From Apostichopus japonicus (taxonomy: Eukaryota; Echinodermata; Holothuroidea; Aspidochirotida; Stichopodidae): 64,000 nucleotides of DNA. Location: the NCBI RefSeq assembly GCF_037975245.1, contig NC_092582.1, forward strand, positions 12,244,577 through 12,308,576. Reading direction: 5' to 3'. The translations under genes were made by a program, and so were the position numbers. Positions 33,931 to 46,600 of this stretch are shown one piece after another (within the stretch, counting starts at the first letter, position 1; every line of letters begins with the position of its first letter). The notes under the pieces were generated by a model. The model ran no database searches and was not told where the DNA came from. It saw nothing but the letters and a program-made list of their open reading frames with translations.

Positions 33931-36000
33931 GCAACCAACGACAGCAGTTGATATAAATCTATGTTCGTTTCTAATACTTAAAGTTCCCAGAGACCGTATA
34001 AGATCGCGGCAAAAGCAAACTGCCCCCACCTGGTCTCGAGCCCGCGATCCAAAATACGTCACGCTCTCGAGGTACAGAGCAACCAACCGCGCCACGACAG
34101 CAGTTGATATAAATCTATGTTCGTTTCTAATACTTAAAGTTCCCAGAGACCGTATAAGATCGCGGCAAAAGCAAACTGCCCCCACCTGGTCTCGAGCCCG
34201 CGATCCAAAATACGTCACGCTCTCGAGGTACAGAGCAACCAACCGCGCCACGACAGCAGTTGATATAAATCTATGTTCGTTTCTAATACTTAAAGTTCCC
34301 GAGACCGTATAAGATCGCGGCAAAAGCAAACTGCCCCCACCTGGTCTCGAGCCCGCGATCCAAAATACGTCACGCTCTCGAGGTACAGAGCAACCAACCG
34401 CGCCACGACAGCAGTTGATATAAATCTATGTTTGTTTCTAATACTTAAAGTTCCCGAGACCGTATAAGATCGCGGCAAAAGCAAACTGCCCCCACCTGGT
34501 TTCGAGCCCGCGATCCAAAATACGTCACGCTCTCGAGGTACAGAGCAACCAACCGCGCCACGACAGCAGTTGATATAAATCTATGTTCGTTTCTAATACT
34601 TAAAGTTCCCAGAGACCGTACCAGATCGCGGCAAAAGCAAACTGCCCCCACCTGGTCTCGAGCCCGCGATCCAAAATACGTCACGCTCTCGAGGTACAGA
34701 GCAACCAACCGCGCCACGACAGCAGTTGATATAAATCTATGTTCGTTTCTAATACTTAAAGTTCCCAGAGACCGTACCAGATCGCGGCAAAAGCAAACTG
34801 CCCCCACCTGGTCTCGAGCCCGCGATCCAAAATACGTCACGCTCTCGAGGTACAGAGCAACCAACCGCGCCACGACAGCAGTTGATATAAATCTATGTTC
34901 GTTTCTAATACTTAAAGTTCCCAGAGACCGTACCAGATCGCGGCAAAAGCAAACTGCCCCCACCTGGTCTCGAGCCCGCGATCCAAAATACGTCACGCTC
35001 TCGAGGTACAGAGCAACCAACCGCGCCACGACAGCAGTTGATATAAATCTATGTTCGTTTCTAATACTTAAAGTTCCATGAGACCGTATAAGATCGCGGC
35101 AAAAGCAAACTGCCCCCACCTGGTCTCGAGCCCGCGATCCAAAATACGTCACGCTCTCGAGGTACAGAGCAACCAACGACAGCAGTTGATATAAATCTAT
35201 GTTCGTTTCTAATACTTAAAGTTCCCAGAGACCGTATAAGATCGCGGCAAAAGCAAACTGCCCCCACCTGGTCTCGAGCCCGCGATCCAAAATACGTCAC
35301 GCTCTCGAGGTACAGAGCAACCAACCGCGCCACGACAGCAGTTGATATAAATCTATGTTCGTTTCTAATACTTAAAGTTCCCAGAGACCGTATAAGATCG
35401 CGGCAAAAGCAAACTGCCCCCACCTGGTCTCGAGCCCGCGATCCAAAATACGTCACGCTCTCGAGGTACAGAGCAACCAACCGCGCCACGACAGCAGTTG
35501 ATATAAATCTATGTTCGTTTCTAATACTTAAAGTTCCCGAGACCGTATAAGATCGCGGCAAAAGCAAACTGCCCCCACCTGGTCTCGAGCCCGCGATCCA
35601 AAATACGTCACGCTCTCGAGGTACAGAGCAACCAACCGCGCCACGACAGCAGTTGATATAAATCTATGTTTGTTTCTAATACTTAAAGTTCCCGAGACCG
35701 TATAAGATCGCGGCAAAAGCAAACTGCCCCCACCTGGTTTCGAGCCCGCGATCCAAAATACGTCACGCTCTCGAGGTACAGAGCAACCAACCGCGCCACG
35801 ACAGCAGTTGATATAAATCTATGTTCGTTTCTAATACTTAAAGTTCCCAGAGACCGTACCAGATCGCGGCAAAAGCAAACTGCCCCCACCTGGTCTCGAG
35901 CCCGCGATCCAAAATACGTCACGCTCTCGAGGTACAGAGCAACCAACCGCGCCACGACAGCAGTTGATATAAATCTATGTTCGTTTCTAATACTTAAAGT
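33823..36000. repeat. Array 1, 1238-bp 8-mer, tandemly duplicated
   Basis: The variants TGTTTGTTTC and CCTGGTTTCG recur 1238 bp apart (GGTTTCG at 34498 and 35736). The copies diverge after about 35950, where the first has three successive GTACCAG units and the second has one. Confidence 0.75.
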
Positions 36001-39000
36001 TCCAGAGACCGTATGAGATCGCGGCAAAAGCAAACTGCCCCCACCTGGTCTCGAGCCCGCGATCCAAAATACGTCACGCTCTCGAGGTACAGAGCAACCA
36101 ACGACAGCAGTTGATATAAATCTATGTTCGTTTCTAATACTTAAAGTTCCCAGAGACCGTATGAGATCGCGGCAAAAGCAAACTGCCCCCACCTGGTCTC
36201 GAGCCCGCGATCCAAAATACGTCACGCTCTCGAGGTACAGAGCAACCAACCGCGCCACGACAGCAGTTGATATAAATCTATGTTCGTTTCTAATACTTAA
36301 AGTTCCAGAGACCGTATGAGATCGCGGCAAAAGCAAACTGCCCCCACCTGGTCTCGAGCCCGCGATCCAAAATACGTCACGCTCTCGAGGTACAGAGCAA
36401 CCAACCGCGCCACGACAGCAGTTGATATAAATCTATGTTCGTTTCTAATACTTAAAGTACCCAGAGACCGTATAAGATCGCGGCAAAAGCAAACTGCCCC
36501 CACCTGGTCTCGAGCCCGCGATCCAAAATACGTCACGCTCTCGAGGTACAGAGCAACCAACCGCGCCACGACAGCAGTTGATATAAATCTATGTTCGTTT
36601 CTAATACTTAAAGTTCCCGAGACCGTATGAGATCGCGGCAAAAGCAAACTGCCCCCACCTGGCCTCTAGCCCGCGATCCAAAATACGTCACGCTCTCGAG
36701 GTACAGAGCAACCAACCGCGCCACGACAGCAGTTGATATAAATCTATGTTCGTTTCTAATACTTAAAGTATCCAGAGACCGTATAAGATCGCGGCAAAAG
36801 CAAACTGCCCCCACCTGGTCTCGAGCCCGCGATCCAAAATACGTCACGCTCTCGAGGTACAGAGCAACCAACCGCGCCACGACAGCAGTTGATATAAATC
36901 TATGTTCGTTTCTAATACTTAAAGTTCCCGAGACCGTATGAGATCGCGGCAAAAGCAAACTGCCCCCACCTGGTCTCGAGCCCGCGATCCAAAATACGTC
37001 ACGCTCTCGAGGTACAGAGCAACCAACCGCGCCACGACAGCAGTTGATATAAATTTAGTTCGTTTCTAATACTTAAAGTTCCCGAGACCGTATGAGATCG
37101 CGGCAAAAGCAAACTGCCCCCACCTGGCCTCTAGCCCGCGATCCAAAATACGTCACGCTCTCGAGGTACAGAGCAACCAACCGCGCCACGACAGCAGTTG
37201 ATATAAATCTATGTTCGTTTCTAATACTTAAAGTATCCAGAGACCGTATAAGATCGCGGCAAAAGCAAACTGCCCCCACCTGGTCTCGAGCCCGCGATCC
37301 AAAATACGTCACGCTCTCGAGGTACAGAGCAACCAACCGCGCCACGACAGCAGTTGATATAAATCTATGTTCGTTTCTAATACTTAAAGTTCCCGAGACC
37401 GTATAAGATCGCGGCAAAAGCAAACTGCCCCCACCTGGTCTCGAGCCCGCGATCCAAAATACGTCACGCTCTCGAGGTACAGAGCAACCAACCGCGCCAC
37501 GACAGCAGTTGATATAAATCTATGTTCGTTTCTAATACTTAAAGTTCCCAGAGACCGTACCAGATCGCGGCAAAAGCAAACTGCCCCCACCTGGTCTCGA
37601 GCCCGCGATCCAAAATACGTCACGCTCTCGAGGTACAGAGCAACCAACCGCGCCACGACAGCAGTTGATATAAATCTATGTTCGTTTCTAATACTTAAAG
37701 TTCCCAGAGACCGTACCAGATCGCGGCAAAAGCAAACTGCCCCCACCTGGTCTCGAGCCCGCGATCCAAAATACGTCACGCTCTCGAGGTACAGAGCAAC
37801 CAACCGCGCCACGACAGCAGTTGATATAAATCTATGTTCGTTTCTAATACTTAAAGTTCCATGAGACCGTATAAGATCGCGGCAAAAGCAAACTGCCCCC
37901 ACCTGGTCTCGAGCCCGCGATCCAAAATACGTCACGCTCTCGAGGTACAGAGCAACCAACCGCGCCACGACAGCAGTTGATATAAATCTATGTTCGTTTC
38001 TAATACTGAAAGTTCCAGAGACCGTATGAGATCGCGGCAAAAGCAAACTGCCCCCACCTGGTCTCGAGCCCGCGATCCAAAATACGTCACGCTCTCGAGG
38101 TACAGAGCAACCAACGACAGCAGTTGATATAAATCTATGTTCGTTTCTAATCCTTAAAGTTCCCAGAGACCGTATAAGATCGCGGCAAAAGCAAACTGCC
38201 CCCACCTGGTCTCGAGCCCGCGATCCAAAATACGTCACGCTCTCGAGGTACAGAGCAACCAACCGCGCCACGACAGCAGTTGATATAAATCTATGTTCGT
38301 TTCTAATACTTAAAGTTCCCAGAGACCGTATAAGATCGCGGCAAAAGCAAACTGCCCCCACCTGGTCTCGAGCCCGCGATCCAAAATACGTCACGCTCTC
38401 GAGGTACAGAGCAACCAACCGCGCCACGACAGCAGTTGATATAAATCTATGTTCGTTTCTAATACTTAAAGTTCCCGAGACCGTATAAGATCGCGGCAAA
38501 AGCAAACTGCCCCCACCTGGTCTCGAGCCCGCGATCCAAAATACGTCACGCTCTCGAGGTACAGAGCAACCAACCGCGCCACGACAGCAGTTGATATAAA
38601 TCTATGTTTGTTTCTAATACTTAAAGTTCCCGAGACCGTATAAGATCGCGGCAAAAGCAAACTGCCCCCACCTGGTTTCGAGCCCGCGATCCAAAATACG
38701 TCACGCTCTCGAGGTACAGAGCAACCAACCGCGCCACGACAGCAGTTGATATAAATCTATGTTCGTTTCTAATACTTAAAGTTCCCAGAGACCGTACCAG
38801 ATCGCGGCAAAAGCAAACTGCCCCCACCTGGTCTCGAGCCCGCGATCCAAAATACGTCACGCTCTCGAGGTACAGAGCAACCAACCGCGCCACGACAGCA
38901 GTTGATATAAATCTATGTTCGTTTCTAATACTTAAAGTTCCAGAGACCGTATGAGATCGCGGCAAAAGCAAACTGCCCCCACCTGGTCTCGAGCCCGCGA

Positions 39001-40272
39001 TCCAAAATACGTCACGCTCTCGAGGTACAGAGCAACCAACGACAGCAGTTGATATAAATCTATGTTCGTTTCTAATACTTAAAGTTCCCAGAGACCGTAT
39101 GAGATCGCGGCAAAAGCAAACTGCCCCCACCTGGTCTCGAGCCCGCGATCCAAAATACGTCACGCTCTCGAGGTACAGAGCAACCAACCGCGCCACGACA
39201 GCAGTTGATATAAATCTATGTTCGTTTCTAATACTTAAAGTTCCAGAGACCGTATGAGATCGCGGCAAAAGCAAACTGCCCCCACCTGGTCTCGAGCCCG
39301 CGATCCAAAATACGTCACGCTCTCGAGGTACAGAGCAACCAACCGCGCCACGACAGCAGTTGATATAAATCTATGTTCGTTTCTAATACTTAAAGTACCC
39401 AGAGACCGTATAAGATCGCGGCAAAAGCAAACTGCCCCCACCTGGTCTCGAGCCCGCGATCCAAAATACGTCACGCTCTCGAGGTACAGAGCAACCAACC
39501 GCGCCACGACAGCAGTTGATATAAATCTATGTTCGTTTCTAATACTTAAAGTTCCCGAGACCGTATGAGATCGCGGCAAAAGCAAACTGCCCCCACCTGG
39601 CCTCTAGCCCGCGATCCAAAATACGTCACGCTCTCGAGGTACAGAGCAACCAACCGCGCCACGACAGCAGTTGATATAAATCTATGTTCGTTTCTAATAC
39701 TTAAAGTATCCAGAGACCGTATAAGATCGCGGCAAAAGCAAACTGCCCCCACCTGGTCTCGAGCCCGCGATCCAAAATACGTCACGCTCTCGAGGTACAG
39801 AGCAACCAACCGCGCCACGACAGCAGTTGATATAAATCTATGTTCGTTTCTAATACTTAAAGTTCCCGAGACCGTATGAGATCGCGGCAAAAGCAAACTG
39901 CCCCCACCTGGTCTCGAGCCCGCGATCCAAAATACGTCACGCTCTCGAGGTACAGAGCAACCAACCGCGCCACGACAGCAGTTGATATAAATTTAGTTCG
40001 TTTCTAATACTTAAAGTTCCCGAGACCGTATGAGATCGCGGCAAAAGCAAACTGCCCCCACCTGGCCTCTAGCCCGCGATCCAAAATACGTCACGCTCTC
40101 GAGGTACAGAGCAACCAACCGCGCCACGACAGCAGTTGATATAAATCTATGTTCGTTTCTAATACTTAAAGTATCCAGAGACCGTATAAGATCGCGGCAA
40201 AAGCAAACTGCCCCCACCTGGTCTCGAGCCCGCGATCCAAAATACGTCACGCTCTCGAGGTACAGAGCAACC
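35100..40272. repeat. Array 1, 2938-bp 19-mer, tandemly duplicated
   Basis: The period is 2938 bp: GGTTTCG at 35736 and 38674, the unique deletion AAATTTAGTT at 37051 and 39989, and the 8-bp-deletion units at about 35174 and 38112. It overlaps the 1238-bp duplication, so the exchanges happened in sequence. Confidence 0.8.
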
Positions 40273-40649
40273 AACGACAGCAGTTGATATAAATCTATGT
40301 TCGTTTCTAATACTTAAAGTTCCCAGAGACCGTATAAGATCGCGGCAAAAGCAAACTGCCCCCACCTGGTCTCGAGCCCGCGATCCAAAATACGTCACGC
40401 TCTCGAGGTACAGAGCAACCAACCGCGCCACGACAGCAGTTGATATAAATCAATGTTCGTTTCTAATACTTAAAGTTCCAGAGACCGTATAAGATCCCGG
40501 CAAAAGCAAACTGCCCCCACCTGGTCTCGAGCCCGCGATCCAAAATACGTCACGCTCTCGAGGTACAGAGCAACCAACCGCGCCACGACAGCAGTTGATA
40601 TAAATCTATGTTCGTTTCTAATACTTAAAGTTCCAGAGACCGTATGAAA

Positions 40650-43600
40650 TCGCGGAAAAAGCTAACTGCCCCCACCTGGTCTCGAGCCCGCGATCCAAAA
40701 TACGTCACGCTCTCGAGGTACAGAGCAACCAACCGCGCCACGACAGCAGTTGATATAAATCTATGTTCGTTTCTAATACTTAAAGTTCCAGAGACCGTAC
40801 AAGATCGCGGCAAAAGCAAACTGCCCCCACCTGGTCTCGAGCCCGCGATCCAAAATACGTCACGCTCTCGAGGTACAGAGCAACCAACCGCGCCACGACA
40901 GCAGTTGATATAAATCTATGTTCGTTTCTAATACTTAAAGTACCCAGAGACCGTATGAGATCGCGGCAAAAGCAAACTGCCCCCACATGGTCTCGAGCCC
41001 GCGATCCAAAATACGTCACGCTCTCGAGGTACAGAGCAACCAAACGCGCCACGACAGCAGTTGATATAAATCTATGTTCGTTACTAATACTTAAAGTTCC
41101 AGAGACCGTACCAGATCGCGGCAAAAGCAAACTGCCCCCACCTGGTCTCGAGCCCGCGATCCAAAATACGTCACGCTCTCGAGGTACAGAGCAACCAACC
41201 GCGCCACGACAGCAGTTGATATAAATCTATGTTCGTTTCTAATACTTAAAGTTCCAGAGACCGTATGAGATCGCGGCAAAAGCAAACTGCCCCCACCTGG
41301 TCTCGAGCCCGCGATCCAAAATACGTCACGCTCTCGAGGTACAGAGCAACCAACCGCGCCACGACAGCAGTTGATATAGATCTATGTTCGTTTCTAATAC
41401 TTAAAGTTCCAGAGACCGTACAAGATCGCGGCAAAAGCAAACTGCCCCCACCTGGTCTCGAGCCCGCGATCCAAAATACGTCACGCTCTCGAGGTACAGA
41501 GAAACCAACCGCGCCACGACAGCAGTTGATATAGATCTATGTTCGTTTCTAATACTTAAAGTTCCAGAGACCGTATAAGATCGCGGCAAAAGCAAACTGC
41601 CCCCACCTGGTCTCGAGCCCGCGATCCAAAATACGTCACGTCTCGAGGTACAGAGCAACCAACCGCGCCACGACAGCAGTTGATATAAATCTATGTTCGT
41701 TTCTAATACTTAAAGTTCCAGAGACCGTATGAGATCGCGGCAAAAGCAAACTGCCCCCACCTGGTCTCGAGCCCGCGATCCAAAATACGTCACGCTCTCG
41801 AGGTACAGAGCAACCAACCGCGCCACGACAGCAGTTGATATAAATCTATAATTGTTTCTAATACTTAAAGTTCCCGAGACCGTATAAGATCGCGGCAAAA
41901 GCAAACTGCCCCCACCTGGTCTCGAGCCCGCGATCCAAAATACGTCACGCTCTCGAGGTACAGAGCATTCAACCGCGCCACGACAGCAGTTGATATAAAT
42001 CTATGTTCGTTTCTAATACTTAAAGTTCCCGAGACCGTATAAGATCGCGGCAAAAGCAAACTGCCCCCACCTGGTCTCGAGCCCGCGATCCAAAATACGT
42101 CACGCTCTCGAGGTACAGAGCAACCAACCGCGCCACGACAGCAGTTGATATAAATCTATGTTCGTTTCTAATACTTAAAGTTCCAGAGACCGTACAAGAT
42201 CGCGGAAAAAGCTAACTGCCCCCACCTGGTCTCGAGCCCGCGATCCAAAATACGTCACGCTCTCGAGGTACAGAGCAACCAACCGCTCCACGACAGCAGT
42301 TGATATAAATCTATGTTCGTTTCTAATACTTAAAGTTCCAGAGACCGTACAAGATCGCGGCAAAAGCAAACTGCCCCCACCTGGTCTCGAGCCCGCGATC
42401 CAAAATACGTCACGCTCTCGAGGTACAGAGCAACCAACCGCGCCACGACAGCAGTTGATATAAATCTATGTTCGTTTCTAATACTTAAAGTTCCCAGAGA
42501 CCGTATGAGATCGCGGCAAAAGCAAACTGCCCCCACATGGTCTCGAGCCCGCGATCCAAAATACGTCACGCTCTCGAGGTACAGAGCAACCAAACGCGCC
42601 ACGACAGCAGTTGATATAAATCTATGTTCGTTACTAATACTTAAAGTTCCAGAGACCGTACCAGATCGCGGCAAAAGCAAACTGCCCCCACCTGGTCTCG
42701 AGCCCGCGATCCAAAATACGTCACGCTCTCGAGGTACAGAGCAACCAACCGCGCCACGACAGCAGTTGATATAAATCTATGTTCGTTTCTAATACTTAAA
42801 GTTCCAGAGACCGTATGAGATCGCGGCAAAAGCAAACTGCCCCCACCTGGTCTCGAGCCCGCGATCCAAAATACGTCACGCTCTCGAGGTACAGAGCAAC
42901 CAACCGCGCCACGACAGCAGTTGATATAGATCTATGTTCGTTTCTAATACTTAAAGTTCCAGAGACCGTACAAGATCGCGGCAAAAGCAAACTGCCCCCA
43001 CCTGGTCTCGAGCCCGCGATCCAAAATACGTCACGCTCTCGAGGTACAGAGCAACCAACCGCGCCACGACAGCAGTTGATATAGATCTATGTTCGTTTCT
43101 AATACTTAAAGTTCCAGAGACCGTATAAGATCGCGGCAAAAGCAAACTGCCCCCACCTGGTCTCGAGCCCGCGATCCAAAATACGTCACGTCTCGAGGTA
43201 CAGAGCAACCAACCGCGCCACGACAGCAGTTGATATAAATCTATGTTCGTTTCTAATACTTAAAGTTCCAGAGACCGTATGAGATCGCGGCAAAAGCAAA
43301 CTGCCCCCACCTGGTCTCGAGCCCGCGATCCAAAATACGTCACGCTCTCGAGGTACAGAGCAACCAACCGCGCCACGACAGCAGTTGATATAAATCTATA
43401 ATTGTTTCTAATACTTAAAGTTCCCGAGACCGTATAAGATCGCGGCAAAAGCAAACTGCCCCCACCTGGTCTCGAGCCCGCGATCCAAAATACGTCACGC
43501 TCTCGAGGTACAGAGCATTCAACCGCGCCACGACAGCAGTTGATATAAATCTATGTTCGTTTCTAATACTTAAAGTTCCCGAGACCGTATAAGATCGCGG
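40650..43600. repeat. Array 1, 1550-bp 10-mer, tandemly duplicated
   Basis: CGCGGAAAAAGCTAACTG occurs at 40651 and 42201, the 2-bp deletion CGTCACGTCTCGAGG near 41633 and 43183, and TAAATCTATAATTG at 41841 and 43391. All are 1550 bp apart. Confidence 0.85.
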
Positions 43601-46600
43601 CAAAAGCTAACTGCCCCCACCTGGTCTCGAGCCCGCGATCCAAAATACGTCACGCTCTCGAGGTACAGAGCAACCAACCGCGCCACGACAGCAGTTGATA
43701 TAAATCTATGTTCGTTTCTAATACTTAAAGTTCCAGAGACCGTACAAGATCGCGGCAAAAGCAAACTGCCCCCACCTGGTCTCGAGCCCGCGATCCAAAA
43801 TACGTCACGCTCTCGAGGTACAGAGCAACCAACCGCGCCACGACAGCAGTTGATATAAATCTATGTTCGTTTCTAATACTTAAAGTTCCAGAGACCGTAC
43901 AAGATCGCGGCAAAAGCAAACTGCCCCCACCTGGTCTCGAGCCCGCGATCCAAAATACGTCACGCTCTCGAGGTACAGAGCAACCAACCGCGCCACGACA
44001 GCAGTTGATATAAATCTATGTTCGTTTCTAATACTTAAAGTACCCAGAGACCGTATGAGATCGCGGCAAAAGCAAACTGCCCCCACCTGGTCTCGAGCCC
44101 GCGATCCAAAATACGTCACGCTCTCGAGGTACAGAGCAACCAACCGCGCCACGACAGCAGTTGATATAAATCTATGTTCGTTTCTAATACTTAAAGTTCC
44201 CGAGACCGTATGAGATCGCGGCAAAAGCAAACTGCCCCCACCTGGTCTCGAGCCCGCGATCCAAAATACGTCACGCTCTCGAGGTACAGAGCAACCAACC
44301 GTGCCACGACAGCAGTTGATATAAATCTATGTTCGTTTCTAATACTTAAAGTTCCCGAGACCGTATGAGATCGCGGCAAAAGCAAACTGCCCCCACCTGG
44401 TCTCGAGCCCGCGATCCAAAATACGTCACGCTCTCGAGGTACAGAGCAACCAACCGCGCCACGACAGCAGTTGATATAAATCTATGTTCGTTTCTAATAC
44501 TTAAAGTTCCAGAGACCGTATAAGATCGCGGCAAAAGCAAACTGCCCCCACCTGGTCTCGAGCCCGCGATCCAAAATACGTCAGGCTCTCGAGGTACAGA
44601 GCAACCAACCGCGCCACGACAGCAGTTGATATAAATCTATGTTCGTTTCTAATACTTAAAGTTCCCAGAGACCGTATAAGATCCCGGCAAAAGCAAACTG
44701 CCCCCACCTGGTCTCGAGCCCGCGATCCAAAATACGTCACGCTCTCGAGGTACAGAGCAACCAACCGCGCCACGACGGCAGTTGATATAAATCAATGTTC
44801 GTTTCTAATACTTAAAGTTCCAGAGACCGTACCAGATCCCGGCAAAAGCAAACTGCCCCCACCTGGTCTCGAGCCCGCGATCCAAAATACGTCACGCTCT
44901 CGAGGTACAGAGCAACCAACCGCGCCACGACAGCAGTTGATATAAATCTATGTTCGTTTCTAATACTTAAAGTACCCAGAGACCGTATAAGATCGCGGCA
45001 AAAGCAAACTGCCCCCACCTGGTCTCGAGCCCGCGATCCAAAATACGTCACGCTCTCGAGGTACAGAGCAACCAACCGCGCCACGACAGCAGTTGATATA
45101 AATCTATGTTCGTTTCTAATACTTAAAGTTCCAGAGACCGTATGAGATCGCGGCAAAAGCAAACTGCCCCCACCTGGTCTCGAGCCCGCGATCCAAAATA
45201 CGTCACGCTCTCGAGGTACAGAGCAACCAACGACAGCAGTTGATATAAATCTATGTTCGTTTCTAATACTTAAAGTTCCCAGAGACCGTATAAGATCGCG
45301 GCAAAAGCAAACTGCCCCCACCTGGTCTCGAGCCCGCGATCCAAAATACGTCACGCTCTCGAGGTACAGAGCAACCAACGACAGCAGTTGATATAAATCT
45401 ATGTTCGTTTCTAATACTTAAAGTTCCCCGAGACCGTATAAGATCGCGGCAAAAGCAAACTGCCCCCACCTGGTCTCGAGCCCGCGATCCAAAATACGTC
45501 ACGCTCTCGAGGTACAGAGCAACCAACCGCGCCACGACAGCAGTTGATATAAATCTATGTTCGTTTCTAATACTTAAAGTACCCAGAGACCGTATGAGAT
45601 CGCGGCAAAAGCAAACTGCCCCCACCTGGTCTCTAGCCCGCGATCCAAAATACGTCACGCTCTCGAGGTACAGAGCAACCAACCGCGCCACGACAGCAGT
45701 TGATATAAATCTATGTTCGTTTCTAATACTTAAAGTTCCCGAGACCGTATGAGATCGCGGCAAAAGCAAACTGCCCCCACCTGGCCTCTAGCCCGCGATC
45801 CAAAATACGTCACGCTCTCGAGGTACAGAGCAACCAACCGCGCCACGACAGCAGTTGATATAAATCTATGTTCGTTTCTAATACTTAAAGTACCCAGAGA
45901 CCGTATAAGATCGCGGCAAAAGCAAACTGCCCCCACCTGGTCTCGAGCCCGCGATCCAAAATACGTCACGCTCTCGAGGTACAGAGCAACCAACCGCGCC
46001 ACGACAGCAGTTGATATAAATCTATGTTCGTTTCTAATACTTAAAGTTCCCGAGACCGTATAAGATCGCGGCAAAAGCAAACTGCCCCCACCTGGTCTCG
46101 AGCCCGCGATCCAAAATACGTCACGCTCTCGAGGTACAGAGCAACCAACCGCGCCACGACAGCAGTTGATATAAATCTATGTTTGTTTCTAATACTTAAA
46201 GTTCCCGAGACCGTATAAGATCGCGGCAAAAGCAAACTGCCCCCACCTGGTCTCGAGCCCGCGATCCAAAATACGTCACGCTCTCGAGGTACAGAGCAAC
46301 CAACCGCGCCACGACAGCAGTTGATATAAATCTATGTTCGTTTCTAATACTTAAAGTTCCCAGAGACCGTATAAGATCGCGGCAAAAGCAAACTGCCCCC
46401 ACCTGGTCTCGAGCCCGCGATCCAAAATACGTCACGCTCTCGAGGTACAGAGCAACCAACCGCGCCACGACAGCAGTTGATATAAATCTATGTTCGTTTC
46501 TAATACTTAAAGTTCCAGAGACCGTATGAGATCGCGGCAAAAGCAAACTGCCCCCACCTGGTCTCGAGCCCGCGATCCAAAATACGTCACGCTCTCGAGG